A DNA stretch of 64,000 bases from Clostridium sp. BJN0013 (GTDB taxonomy: Bacteria; Bacillota; Clostridia; Clostridiales; Clostridiaceae). The stretch spans positions 3,100,001-3,164,000 of the forward strand of contig NZ_CP162495.1 in the NCBI RefSeq assembly GCF_040939125.1, in the 5' to 3' direction. Below the pieces are notes generated by a model that had not been told where the DNA came from, searched no databases, and saw only the letters and a program-made list of their open reading frames with translations. Position numbers and translations under genes: made by a program. Positions 52,108 through 60,418 of this stretch are shown one piece after another; within the stretch, counting starts at the first letter, position 1, and every line of letters begins with the position of its first letter.

Positions 52108-52300
52108 TTAAATCAAATTCTCAATAGTGGTTCTATTAATTTCTTTATCTTCATCTTTATTTGCTTTATATGCAAGTAAATCAAGATAATAAAAAAAATC
52201 CATATTATCTATGGATTCTAAGGATTCGCCTGCCATTAACCTATCTAAATATATATCTTTTATAAAATCCTCCAGAGTTACTTTTCCTTTTTCTCTGGAG
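52108..52300 (-). CDS. T part of the tail assembly chaperone, made by -1 frameshift
   Basis: After the G stop at 52278 the -1 frame stays open and reads VTLEDFIKDIYLDRLMAGES, then a Phe/Tyr-rich helix and INRTTIENLI to the stop at 52108. It has no start codon or ribosome site of its own. Before the G stop the zero frame is GAG AAA AAG GAA AAG TAA, with A AAG steps where ribosomes could slip. This matches the G/GT chaperones of siphophages; the exact slip site is not certain. Confidence 0.7.
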
Positions 52301-52601
52301 TTTCCTTGTTTGGGAATCTATCTAAATGTAACCCTAAGTTACTTATTATTGCACTTATACATTCATCAAATTTAGGGTTTATTTCTTCGGCATTTAAGCC
52401 GTCGTATACATCATCTGGTTCAAACTGTTTACCGAATACATCGCATATATATCCTACAATTGTATCTAAATCTTCCGGCTTCACATTTGCATAATTTATT
52501 TTAGAATCATTTATAAATTTAAGCGTATCCCTTACAACTCTTGCCTTTGGGTGGGGCATGGTATATTCATTGTCATTTAATTTTATCGTTACATTTTCCA
52601 T
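52278..52601 (-). CDS. Tail assembly chaperone (G-like)
   Basis: A 107-residue protein starting at ATG 52601 behind AGGAGG. Sequence blocks VTIKLNDNEYTMPHPKARVVRD and VGYICDVFGKQFEPDDVYDGL match the phi13/XkdN-like chaperone family that coats the tape measure during tail assembly. It ends KETPEKKEK. It lies directly between the major tail protein and the frameshifted T part, the standard position. Confidence 0.82.
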   Translation of the reverse strand: MENVTIKLNDNEYTMPHPKARVVRDTLKFINDSKINYANVKPEDLDTIVGYICDVFGKQFEPDDVYDGLNAEEINPKFDECISAIISNLGLHLDRFPNKETPEKKEK

Positions 52602-52628
52602 ATATAAATTCCTCCTATTAGATTTTTA

Positions 52629-53501
52629 CTACACTGTAAAATTAACCACAATATTATTTGCAAGTTTAGACCCTTGAGAAGTTTTAACTGCTTTTGTTGC
52701 TATAGCAATATAACTTCCAGCTTCTAATGCATTTTTAGGGGTTAATGTTACAGTTTTGGCATCCGTACTAATAACTATAGTGGAATCCACTGGCGTACCA
52801 TCTGCTTTAAGCAAGAATACGGATGAATCATCTACAGTATACTGATTTATTACTTTATTAAATACAAAATTTACTCCACTATTAGCAGCTACTCCCGTAG
52901 CTTCATCTGCTGGTGTAGTAATTGCTGTAAGAGGTGCCGTATCAATATTAGGTTGATATACTACATCAAACCAATGTGTCATTGCGTCTGCATCCATACC
53001 ATTATTTTCATCAGCAACAAATTTCCAATTATCATCATCCCTTGTAACAAATGTAGCCTTAAGACTTGGAGTAGCAAAATCTACTTTATCAGACTTAGTT
53101 TTGTATTCTTCTGTTATTTCTTCAAATTTTCCTTTTAATAACCATACAAACCTATAAGTATTATCTCCTTTTAAAGATTTAAACCCTATAGCCACATATG
53201 GGGCATTATCATTTCCACTGTGGACTAATACCCCATTATCGTCTATAGTATGCCCTAGTAAATCGGCTTGGGATTGCAGAGGCACATCTTGAGTTTGCAA
53301 TTCAACATCTATCTCTCCAAGGGTAGTAGAATTTTCGACTGATTTATCATCTGCATACTGCGTAGCAGTATTAGTTTTTGGTGTTATTTTAGCCTGTATT
53401 GCAGGACTTAATAGTTTAGGTGCATCATAGCTTATCCCATCATCATGCATTATTGCATATACTAAATTTTTTAATCCTACCTGTCCACTATGTTTTGCCA
53501 T
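52629..53501 (-). CDS. Major tail protein with C-terminal Ig-like domain
   Basis: A 290-residue phi13-type tail tube protein: residues 1-190 with GLKNLVYAIMHDDGISYDAP, LGEIDVELQTQDVPLQSQADLLGH and YVAIGFKSLKGDNTYRFVWLLKG. Residues about 195-290 form a bacterial Ig-like (Big_5/SbsA) domain (ITTPADEATGVAANSGVNFV, SSVFLLKADGTPV, SQGSKLANNIVVNF) that would decorate the tail surface. It starts at ATG 53501. A terminator-like hairpin lies just upstream. Confidence 0.87.
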   Translation of the reverse strand: MAKHSGQVGLKNLVYAIMHDDGISYDAPKLLSPAIQAKITPKTNTATQYADDKSVENSTTLGEIDVELQTQDVPLQSQADLLGHTIDDNGVLVHSGNDNAPYVAIGFKSLKGDNTYRFVWLLKGKFEEITEEYKTKSDKVDFATPSLKATFVTRDDDNWKFVADENNGMDADAMTHWFDVVYQPNIDTAPLTAITTPADEATGVAANSGVNFVFNKVINQYTVDDSSVFLLKADGTPVDSTIVISTDAKTVTLTPKNALEAGSYIAIATKAVKTSQGSKLANNIVVNFTV

Positions 53502-53526
53502 TATTTATTCCTCCTTAAATCTTCTA

Positions 53527-53560
53527 AAATAAAAAAGAACACTTCTATAAATGCTCTTCT
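53527..53560 (-). terminator. Terminator-like hairpin before the major tail gene
   Basis: Minus-strand AAGAGCA / TGTTCTT stem followed by TTTTATTTT, overlapping the stop codon of the tail-completion gene. Confidence 0.6.
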
Positions 53561-53868
53561 GCCTGTTGAAATCTTATTATTTTGTGATTAAGTTTTGTAT
53601 CAGGTTCATAGTCCTCTGTTGCATAGGTTCGATACCAACCTGTGGCAATCATTAAATTTAGAACCTGTATATATAAATCTTCAAAGCTACCTTTCGTAAA
53701 AATATTTATCTGAACTGAATATGTTGTAGCTATTTCCTTATCTTCTGCAAAAGCTTCTCCGTACTCATTATAAAACTGATATGTTATATAGGGATCTGCT
53801 CGGCCTTCATAAAACAGATGCTTGACTGGAACCCCTATAGGTTTTAAAATATTTTCTATATCATTCAT
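53545..53868 (-). CDS. Tail completion / head-tail joining protein, 107 aa
   Basis: A 107-residue protein (IGVPVKHLFYEGRADPYITYQFYNEY, then YSVQINIFTKGSFEDLYIQVLNLM) with the pattern of DUF3168/gp17-type tail completion proteins. It overlaps the gp10-like gene by one base at its start. Position between gp10 and the major tail gene supports the role. Confidence 0.75.
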   Translation of the reverse strand: MNDIENILKPIGVPVKHLFYEGRADPYITYQFYNEYGEAFAEDKEIATTYSVQINIFTKGSFEDLYIQVLNLMIATGWYRTYATEDYEPDTKLNHKIIRFQQAEEHL

Positions 53869-54263
53869 TATAAAGCCCTCCGAATTTCTTCTTTTATTAT
53901 TTCTGCAACTTCCCTTTTATGTCTTTCATAGGCGGGTTGTATAAATGGGCGAGCTGGCATTTTAGAAGTTCCAAACTCAATGAATTTGCCATAATAAGCT
54001 TTGCTTATATCTCCTTGTGATACACCGATTTTGATAGATTTAACTCCATTTTTAGTATTTATTTTTCCAACTGCCAAGGCTTTTCTTAAATCTCCAGTAT
54101 CATCTTTAAATGCAGTAGTATTTTTCATATCATCAAGAATAGGTTGTGCGCCTGCTTTAAGCGCCCTATTTTCAACACTACTAAATTTAGCGTTTGTAAC
54201 TTGAAGTTTTTCGATAAGTTCAGACATTCCGGTAAATTCAATATCAACTCCCAATTTTATCAC
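53868..54263 (-). CDS. HK97 gp10-like head-tail joining protein
   Basis: A 131-residue protein with the gp10 pattern: ALKAGAQPILDDMKNTTAFK in the middle and GKFIEFGTSKMPARPFIQPAYERHK near the C-terminus. It overlaps its neighbours at both ends by one to four bases, showing tight translational coupling in the connector block. Confidence 0.87.
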   Translation of the reverse strand: MIKLGVDIEFTGMSELIEKLQVTNAKFSSVENRALKAGAQPILDDMKNTTAFKDDTGDLRKALAVGKINTKNGVKSIKIGVSQGDISKAYYGKFIEFGTSKMPARPFIQPAYERHKREVAEIIKEEIRRAL

Positions 54264-54577
54264 CTCAATTGCAATGTCAAATCTATACTCGGCGGATTGG
54301 TATCATATTTATCCTGAATTATCATAATGTCATAATCCGTCTCACCAATAGTTACATGGTCATAAGTATCTATATTATCAAGCTGTGGTATTCTTATAAC
54401 TTTATCTACTTTCATTTGATTAGCGTCAGCCTGAAAAAACCTTGTAAGCCCCAAGACACGTTTAGAAAATCCCAGGTTCTCATATTTGTTATTTTTCTGT
54501 CCGTCATCATCTTCGGTGTAGATAGTGCATACACCATCAGAGAAAGAAATAAATTCAGTCGGCGTCTTGATTCTCAT
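54260..54577 (-). CDS. Head closure / head-tail adaptor protein, 105 aa
   Basis: A 105-residue protein (RIKTPTEFISFSDGVCTIYT, then DHVTIGETDYDIMIIQDKYDT) like the SPP1 gp16 / HK97 stopper type. It lies between the connector and gp10 genes and overlaps the latter by four bases. The assignment is from size, position and beta-rich pattern. Confidence 0.75.
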   Translation of the reverse strand: MRIKTPTEFISFSDGVCTIYTEDDDGQKNNKYENLGFSKRVLGLTRFFQADANQMKVDKVIRIPQLDNIDTYDHVTIGETDYDIMIIQDKYDTNPPSIDLTLQLR

Positions 54578-54581
54578 ATTA

Positions 54582-55148
54582 TCACCCCACTACCACAGTG
54601 GCTTTTCCTGCTCTAATTGCCTTGCTATCCGCGTCTACCTCGACCACCAATATTTCACTACCTGCCGTTGCGCCTATGTCGGAAATTCCATCCCAGGAAG
54701 TATAACCTCCAATGCTGTCACAGATATCAAAATAACCAGGGAGGAGGAATCCTGTACCAAGCTTATACACATAGCTGTCACCATCATCAAGCCCGGGGGA
54801 TACCTTTATTTTTGTATGCCCTGCTGTACCCACAATAGACACAACTAATAGTTTTTGTGGTTCTTTAAACTGGTATTGTAAATGCAGGTCCAAGAGTTCA
54901 CTTGCAAAATTCTTTTCAAACATCTCAAGCGCCTGGCTGTTTGCATATCTGCAATAATCCAGAAGTAAAGCCTTGGGCTGGTCGTCTGCCATAAAATCCA
55001 GAGAAGGCACACCTGCAATATCTGTAAGGCGTGCCATCCCTCTTGCTATATAACCTCTTACATTATTATCCGTATTTTCATCCTGCCAGGTTATATGAAG
55101 ATTAGATTTAACTTCCGACAATAGCTGTTCTACAATCGTATTGGCCAT
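54582..55148 (-). CDS. Head-tail connector (gp6-like) with C-terminal extension
   Basis: A 188-residue protein. The first 95 residues follow the gp6-like DNA-packaging connector (VKSNLHITWQDENTDNNVRGYIARG, LLLDYCRYANSQALEMFEKNFASE). The last 90 residues form an added beta-rich domain (LVVSIVGTAGHTKIKVSPG ending VDADSKAIRAGKATVVVG) that looks like a surface decoration fold. The core connector alone is usually about 100 residues, so this is a fusion. It starts at ATG 55148, 15 bp after capsid. Confidence 0.8.
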   Translation of the reverse strand: MANTIVEQLLSEVKSNLHITWQDENTDNNVRGYIARGMARLTDIAGVPSLDFMADDQPKALLLDYCRYANSQALEMFEKNFASELLDLHLQYQFKEPQKLLVVSIVGTAGHTKIKVSPGLDDGDSYVYKLGTGFLLPGYFDICDSIGGYTSWDGISDIGATAGSEILVVEVDADSKAIRAGKATVVVG

Positions 55149-55162
55149 TTAAACCACCTCAA

Positions 55163-56359
55163 TTAAGCCTGTTCTTTGGTCTTTACGACATTAGTAACCT
55201 GTACTTCAAAATCTGCCGGAACAACACCACTTATATCCAAAAGAATAAATGCGTTATCATCAAGTGCCCTGCCATTACCATACATTCTTACGGTATACAC
55301 TCTTTCATCATCAAGGAATTTGAACTCATCAGAGTACTCAATTTTACCGCCAGAGGTACCACCACCAATACCCATAAAGTATCTTCTCGCAAGCCCTACC
55401 ACAGCTTGACCTACTGGTATAGCCGGAGACTGGATAACAGTAGTTGGAAATGGAAAAACATTAGTTGCATAGGTCCCGTTTGTCGTTCTTAAAGTTGTCG
55501 CCGGGAAAACCTTAGTGAAGTAATCAGATGGATTAACAATTAGAACAACGCCTGGCACTGGTCTTCTTTTACCATTAGGTGCTTGAGAAATTATATCAAG
55601 TATTGTCCCATAAGACACAGGGTCAAATGCAGTTAAAGTAACAGGAGTTTTCTTTGGATACACACCACCAGTTACAGTTACATTATCTGCTACAGATCTA
55701 TCCATGCCTATAGGTTCATTGTTACCAGTACCGTCTACAATTGCAGTTTCAAGCGCAAGCGCCAGGGCTTCACTCAAAGTTCCCCTTACATATGCATCCA
55801 CCCATGTAGGTCCTATATTTAACATATCTTTACTAATAGGCATATAAGCAGTAAGTTTACAGATAGTTAAATCAATCTTGCCTATAACTCCCTGCAACTC
55901 TTTAGTTATTCCAGAATTTAACTCACCCCACTCAGCAAGTTGTGACCCCTGCTTATTTACAAGCATTTTAGTAAGTATAGTTGTATTGGTAAAAGTTATA
56001 GCATCAAGCAGCGGATGCGCTGTCTTTATATCTTCCAGCACATTGTCAATTATAGTTTCCGGAAAAGCTATATCTATATCAGTTATTGCCTGTTTCGGAT
56101 TGCTCGACTTCATGGCTTCAATCAGCTTTCCATAATACTTCTGCTCTGCGGATGTAAGCTGGTGCATACCTCTCTTAGCTAGTATGTTTGAATCCTGTGT
56201 TTTCTGGTATGCATTATATTCTTCAAGTACGTTTTGCTGTACAGATTCAGCAAAATCAGTAAAAGCCTGTGTTATACCATCCGGATTGTCAGACTTAAAG
56301 GCATCTACCAATTTTTGCTTTAGTTCTTGTTGAATTAAATCTTTACTCTTCATTGTCAT
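55163..56359 (-). CDS. Major capsid protein (HK97 fold)
   Basis: A 398-residue capsid protein with an N-terminal helical scaffolding-like arm (about 1-100) and an HK97-type core (PLLDAITFTNTTILTKM, KLTAYMPISKDMLNIGP, EALALALETAIVDGTGNNEP). Of several ATGs, 56359 has the best spacing from GGAGG; 56368 abuts it. It overlaps the end of the protease gene by 17 bp, the normal protease-capsid order. The arm is probably removed by the protease. Confidence 0.9.
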   Translation of the reverse strand: MTMKSKDLIQQELKQKLVDAFKSDNPDGITQAFTDFAESVQQNVLEEYNAYQKTQDSNILAKRGMHQLTSAEQKYYGKLIEAMKSSNPKQAITDIDIAFPETIIDNVLEDIKTAHPLLDAITFTNTTILTKMLVNKQGSQLAEWGELNSGITKELQGVIGKIDLTICKLTAYMPISKDMLNIGPTWVDAYVRGTLSEALALALETAIVDGTGNNEPIGMDRSVADNVTVTGGVYPKKTPVTLTAFDPVSYGTILDIISQAPNGKRRPVPGVVLIVNPSDYFTKVFPATTLRTTNGTYATNVFPFPTTVIQSPAIPVGQAVVGLARRYFMGIGGGTSGGKIEYSDEFKFLDDERVYTVRMYGNGRALDDNAFILLDISGVVPADFEVQVTNVVKTKEQA

Positions 56360-57224
56360 TATTATCATCCTCCATTTTCTTTTTAAATATTTCCATCAAT
56401 TTTTCAGCATTGGTCTGCTGTTGTTTAGGCTCTTTAGGTGTCTTGGACTCCTTTTGTATTTGCAAAATTTGTTCCCTAATGAGCTGTTTAAGTTCCTGCT
56501 GTACCTTTGCATTATTACTGTCCTTAGCCTTAGATTTTTGGACTTTATCTTTCAGGCACTCAGGAAGATTTTTGTACATAGAAAAAAACTGGCTATCTGC
56601 ATATGCCGCAATAGTCAAGCCTTCTCCAACTTCAACATTAAAGTATTTCGCCGCATCTTCGCCAGTCATCCAGGTGGAATCATCTACCATTTGTTTTATA
56701 GTGTCGGCTTTGACACCTTCTTTTACATTTTCCATATATACATTTAGAATTGATTCGTCACATTTATCTAAATCATCAGCATACTTTCTCATATCATTGG
56801 CGTTACCTATACAAATGCCCCACGCTTTGTGTATCATGAATTGCGCTGTTTTAGGAATTATTACTTTGTCCCCAGCCAGGGCAATCACGGATGCGGCACT
56901 TGCTGCTACTCCGTCTACGTGTACAGTTTTGTTGGCTGGATTTCTTTTTAATGTGTTGTATATGGCTAATCCTGCAAAGGCATCACCGCCGCCGCTGTTG
57001 ATATAGATATTCACATCCTTATTACCCTCAAGCTGATTTAAAAAGTCTGTTACATCCTGTGGACATTTATCTTCATCCTGCCATTTGTCCCATGTCGAGC
57101 CGCAAATATCGCCATAAAAATAAAGCTCCGAGGAGCTTTCAGTTTGGTTTTTTATTTCCATCTTCCCATTCACTTTTTCTTTGCCAGATTTATCTTTACT
57201 TTTAAATTCCAGAATCTTGGCCAT
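56343..57224 (-). CDS. Prohead protease, ClpP family
   Basis: A 293-residue ClpP-like maturation protease. The catalytic Ser lies in DGVAASAASVIAL and the His in TAQFMIHKAWG; the oxyanion region is INSGGGDAFAG. The C-terminal 80 residues are a charged helix (QELKQLIREQILQIQKES) that may act as scaffold. The first ATG at 57239 contains the ribosome site GGAGGTGA, so ATG 57224 is taken. It processes the capsid arm. Confidence 0.88.
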   Translation of the reverse strand: MAKILEFKSKDKSGKEKVNGKMEIKNQTESSSELYFYGDICGSTWDKWQDEDKCPQDVTDFLNQLEGNKDVNIYINSGGGDAFAGLAIYNTLKRNPANKTVHVDGVAASAASVIALAGDKVIIPKTAQFMIHKAWGICIGNANDMRKYADDLDKCDESILNVYMENVKEGVKADTIKQMVDDSTWMTGEDAAKYFNVEVGEGLTIAAYADSQFFSMYKNLPECLKDKVQKSKAKDSNNAKVQQELKQLIREQILQIQKESKTPKEPKQQQTNAEKLMEIFKKKMEDDNNDNEE

Positions 57225-57244
57225 TTCCTTCACCTCCATTCATC

Positions 57245-57295
57245 AATTTTTGGTAAAATAAAAACACCTACCTTTCAGTAAGTGCTATCTGCTAA
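57245..57295 (-). terminator. Terminator after the HNH gene
   Basis: Minus-strand AGCACTTAC / GTAGGTGTT stem with two G-T pairs, followed by TTTATTTTA. It overlaps the HNH stop codon and lies upstream of the protease gene. Confidence 0.6.
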
Positions 57296-58051
57296 TTTTT
57301 CATCAAAACCATAGCCTAAAAAGTCAAGTATTTTATTTTCCCTTTCTTCTGAATAATATTTATACTCAGGATACCATTCAAAAAAATCTTTATCACTTTT
57401 ACTAGCATTGCAAGCTCTACATGCTGGGATTATATTGCCCATGCTATATCCTCCGCCTTTAGAAAGTGGTATAAAATGCTCTTGCTCTAATGGCACTTTC
57501 TTACCGCAATATGCACATCTATTGTTAAAGTACTCTTTGGTTTTGTCCCATTGACTGCTTGTAAAATTATGCGGCAGTTTTCTTTTTCTGGCTCTCCTGC
57601 GATTAGTTCTAATATTACTAAGCTCCTTATTATTTTTTTGCCAAATTTTTTGCCTCCTTCTTTCACGTTCTTTATTCTTTTCTCTGTATATACTGTATTT
57701 TTCTGATATGCGTTTTTTGTTATTTTTTACATATATTTTTGCATATTCTTTATGCTTTTTGCAAAGAGTTTCTTTGTTCCTCTCGTAATATTGTTTCTGG
57801 ACTTCTTTGATTCTTTTTTTATTTTTTTCTCTATATTTTTTATCATAATCTTTTTTATCCAACTTATGTTCCTTTGCATATTGCTTTAATTTTTTAGAAA
57901 TGCGCTCTTTATTAGATTCATAATACTTTTTCTTGTACTTTTTTACACATTCCTTACACCAATAATTTAAACCATCTTTATTATTTTTATTTTTATTAAA
58001 GTAATTGAGGTTCAATTCTCTGCCACATTTAGTACATATTTTTGTTTTCAT
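57275..58051 (-). CDS. HNH endonuclease with N-terminal zinc finger
   Basis: A 258-residue protein. The N-terminus has a zinc finger (CTKCGRELNLNYF, then YWCKECVKKY). The middle 120 residues are a very basic helix with loosely repeated KKYREKNKKRI units. The C-terminal 80 residues form an HNH nuclease with two CxxC pairs (CAYCGKK, CRACNAS) and LEQEHFIPLSKGG. A GTG at 58060 overlaps the ribosome site AAGGAG, so ATG 58051 is chosen. It has its own promoter and terminator inside the late block, so it looks like an inserted homing-type gene, though HNH proteins can also aid packaging. Confidence 0.8.
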   Translation of the reverse strand: MKTKICTKCGRELNLNYFNKNKNNKDGLNYWCKECVKKYKKKYYESNKERISKKLKQYAKEHKLDKKDYDKKYREKNKKRIKEVQKQYYERNKETLCKKHKEYAKIYVKNNKKRISEKYSIYREKNKERERRRQKIWQKNNKELSNIRTNRRRARKRKLPHNFTSSQWDKTKEYFNNRCAYCGKKVPLEQEHFIPLSKGGGYSMGNIIPACRACNASKSDKDFFEWYPEYKYYSEERENKILDFLGYGFDEKLADSTY

Positions 58052-58071
58052 TCCCATCACTCCTTATCTAT

Positions 58072-58122
58072 ATTATACCACTACGATACCACCTTGACAA
58101 CATTTTAATATCATGGTAATGT
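58072..58122. promoter_or_regulatory. Overlapping divergent promoters with direct-repeat operator (HNH / RHH)
   Basis: Minus: -35 TTGTCA (58095-58100), 17-bp spacer, -10 TATAAT (58072-58077), for the HNH gene. Plus: -35 TTGACA (58094-58099), 17-bp spacer, extended -10 TGGTAATGT (TAATGT 58117-58122), for the RHH gene. Two ATACCAC direct repeats (58075-58081 and 58086-58092), 11 bp apart, cover the HNH -10 and spacer. Confidence 0.65.
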
Positions 58123-58144
58123 GTGTTTAAAAGGAGTGATTCAT

Positions 58145-58297
58145 ATGACTGTAAGTGATAAAAATACCAGAACTAACATAACTTTTTCTAAAGAATTAAA
58201 AAAACGTCTTGAAGAATTAGCAAAGCAAGAAAATAGAAGTTTTAATAATATGGTTATTACTATATTAGAAAACTACATGAAGTCTATTAAGAAATAA
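58145..58297 (+). CDS. Arc/CopG-like ribbon-helix-helix protein, 50 aa
   Basis: A 50-residue protein starting at ATG 58145 behind AAAAGGAGTGAT, encoded against the late genes. The pattern TRTNITFSKELKKRLEELAK then RSFNNMVITILENYM is a textbook ribbon-helix-helix fold: short strand, helix, turn, helix. It is divergent from the HNH gene and ends 2 bp before the portal stop. It probably binds the ATACCAC repeats and represses the HNH gene and itself. Confidence 0.82.
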   Translation: MTVSDKNTRTNITFSKELKKRLEELAKQENRSFNNMVITILENYMKSIKK

Positions 58298-58299
58298 AT

Positions 58300-59457
58300 T
58301 TAAACATTATTTTCGTTGTTTCCAATTGCATTTATTTCTTGATAATTTTTAGTTATCCAATGCTTTTGGCTCCACCCAGTGTTTAATGCAGTATCGCCTA
58401 TCTTGACCCTTAATTCATCTATACTATAGCCACCGCTAGCAATAAGCTTATCAAATGCCTCAGATACATCAAAAACATTTATATGTCGAATTGACGTTGT
58501 ATCAATTTTTACATATGAGCCCTTTAAGAAATCCCGTTTCCCATATCTTTTACGGGTTGCTTCTTCTCCAATTATTGTCGTTATAGGATCTATACAGAAA
58601 CTTAAAAAGTTATCTGTTATTTTCCCTATATCTGCTATATCACCCCGGAGCAAAGATGGTGGTATCCTAAAGGCTTGTGCTATCCTATCAAAAGCCTCAG
58701 CCGTTATACCTTTTATGTCAGCAATCTCCGACGTACTTTTTTTGGCGGATGTGTCCTGTTGTTCCTCATATTCAACACCCTTAGGTAGATGCACAACAGC
58801 ATTTTCGGCTTCAAAATATTTCCCAAATTGGTTGTTGAATAGTTCATCCAGTTTTTTCTTAAATTCCTTATCCCCTGTGGCTCCTGCATTCAGCTTCACA
58901 ATTCCTTTTCTGCCTTGGGCACGCTTATATTTGCCCTCGGCCATGGCCGTCAAGTCTTCGTATTGGTTAACCAATTCGGCCAGAAGTACCCGAACATTAG
59001 TATCGTTTAATCTAAAATACATTACCTCAGACATTTTAAAAGTCCTGTTAAAATTCATTGTTTTGACGGACACATCTGTAAAATAATTCTCAATAACTGC
59101 ATACTCAACCTGATTAAAACTATCTGCCACAAGCAACTGCCCATTCACATCAATTACCAAAGCTTCACCATAAAAAAGTAGATGAGTTATAAGCTTCTGT
59201 GAAAACTGCGTGGAGCTCTCATTTAAGTTTGGTTCTATATTCCATAGGTAATATTCATCACCTTTTACTTCTTTGCCATTGAAAAATGTTTTAAACTCGC
59301 ATTTGCTTATGGCATTTGCAATAAAATTAATGGCCATTACTATGCCGAATTTTTCAATACTAAGTTTATTTTTCTTGTCTTCTATGGCCTTTTGGGTCAC
59401 ATATATTTCGCTCTTGTCTGCTCCAAAAAAATGCCTTGTCCAATCCCAAAATCCCAA
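58300..59457 (-). CDS. Phage portal protein (HK97 family)
   Basis: A 385-residue portal with the family blocks IVMAINFIANAISKCEF, LITHLLFYGEALV, FRLNDTNVRVLLAEL, and IAQAFRIPPSLLRGDIADIG. The portal forms the DNA entry ring in the head. It seems to start at TTG 59457, 5-6 nt after AAGGTGAG. It lies just downstream of where terminase originally ended, 63 bp from the transposon. Confidence 0.88.
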   Translation of the reverse strand: MGFWDWTRHFFGADKSEIYVTQKAIEDKKNKLSIEKFGIVMAINFIANAISKCEFKTFFNGKEVKGDEYYLWNIEPNLNESSTQFSQKLITHLLFYGEALVIDVNGQLLVADSFNQVEYAVIENYFTDVSVKTMNFNRTFKMSEVMYFRLNDTNVRVLLAELVNQYEDLTAMAEGKYKRAQGRKGIVKLNAGATGDKEFKKKLDELFNNQFGKYFEAENAVVHLPKGVEYEEQQDTSAKKSTSEIADIKGITAEAFDRIAQAFRIPPSLLRGDIADIGKITDNFLSFCIDPITTIIGEEATRKRYGKRDFLKGSYVKIDTTSIRHINVFDVSEAFDKLIASGGYSIDELRVKIGDTALNTGWSQKHWITKNYQEINAIGNNENNV

Positions 59458-59479
59458 AAATTCTCACCTTCTTTCAAGG

Positions 59480-59520
59480 TTAATAAGTATATACTCCTAT
59501 ATCCAAATCTATTTCCTCAC
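59480..59520 (-). pseudogene. Displaced last codons of the terminase gene
   Basis: Read from the target-site copy CCTCAC onward on the minus strand, this piece supplies EEIDLDIGVYTY and a TAA at 59480-59482. It continues exactly the frame broken at 62709-62714. It is the original 3' end of the terminase gene, cut off by the transposon. Confidence 0.85.
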
Positions 59521-59591
59521 TGTAGATTTGTATTTTACACGCTCTCAAATATCAGTTATTATTTCAAATTAATTTAACCACTAGAATGAAA

Positions 59592-59639
59592 AAAGGATAA
59601 AAGAATATGAGAAATATATCTAACATTCTTTTATCCTTT
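59592..59639. terminator. Terminator just inside the left transposon end
   Basis: AAAGGATAAAAGAAT / ATTCTTTTATCCTTT perfect 15-bp stem, upstream of the first transposon gene. It would block transcription passing through the element end. Confidence 0.75.
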
Positions 59640-59660
59640 GTTTTTGATATAAAATAAGAA

Positions 59661-60326
59661 ATGGAGAAGCCACCGATCAAAGTTACTTCTCCAAATCTGA
59701 ATAGAACTATAAAGATAGTTCAAACCAATAATATTATGATAATAGATTTTACAGTAAATTTCAATAATTATGATGATAGGATTTTAAAAAATTATTCAAT
59801 TATTATTTATACTTGTCCAAAGTGTGGCGCAAAACATTCCTTAACTAGACATGGCTGCTACGAAAGAAATGTCTTCCTTATTGATGAATTTGACAATATA
59901 CAAGATAGAAAGATGCTTATTTTAAGGGTTAAATGCTCTTCATGTAGGAGCACTCACGCTATTTTGCCCAATGATATTATACCTTATTGTATTTATTCTT
60001 TTTCATTTATTTTAAAGGTTCTAACAGCATATTATTCTAAGCAGCATAAAGTTAAGGAAATAAGTTCGAATTTCTCTATTTCTTTTCAAGTCATTTATGT
60101 GTTTATATCAAAACTTTCATCATTTCTTAATTCTTGTAAATCTGTTTTAAGAAGCCTAAGCTCCTCCATGGCTTCTACTCTAGATGCGATAGTACCCGCA
60201 ATTGCCAACTATCAATTGAATGGGAACTTTTTATACCAATATTTCTTTAACTCTCAGTGGATATTTCTAATGCTTAAGTTTCAAAATGTTTTACCTCGTC
60301 CAATTTATATTGGGGGCTTCTACTGA
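59661..60326 (+). CDS. Zinc-ribbon transposon accessory protein (DUF6431-like)
   Basis: A 221-residue protein, first gene of the transposon. It carries two CxxC pairs (CPKCGAKHSLTRHGCY at about 52 and CSSCRSTHAILP near 94), forming a zinc ribbon, then a helical domain (about 110-170) that could be a helix-turn-helix. Clostridial transposons of this type often carry such a DUF6431-like gene beside transposase and ATPase. Its job is not known; target choice or transposition control would fit. It starts at ATG 59661 without a strong ribosome site. Confidence 0.65.
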   Translation: MEKPPIKVTSPNLNRTIKIVQTNNIMIIDFTVNFNNYDDRILKNYSIIIYTCPKCGAKHSLTRHGCYERNVFLIDEFDNIQDRKMLILRVKCSSCRSTHAILPNDIIPYCIYSFSFILKVLTAYYSKQHKVKEISSNFSISFQVIYVFISKLSSFLNSCKSVLRSLSSSMASTLDAIVPAIANYQLNGNFLYQYFFNSQWIFLMLKFQNVLPRPIYIGGFY

Positions 60327-60418
60327 GTACTTTTTCCAACCCACATAACTCTTGAATAGAATTTGATAGCTTGTCCTGGTAATATCAAATCAAATATATT
60401 TTAAGGAGGTTTTTCATT

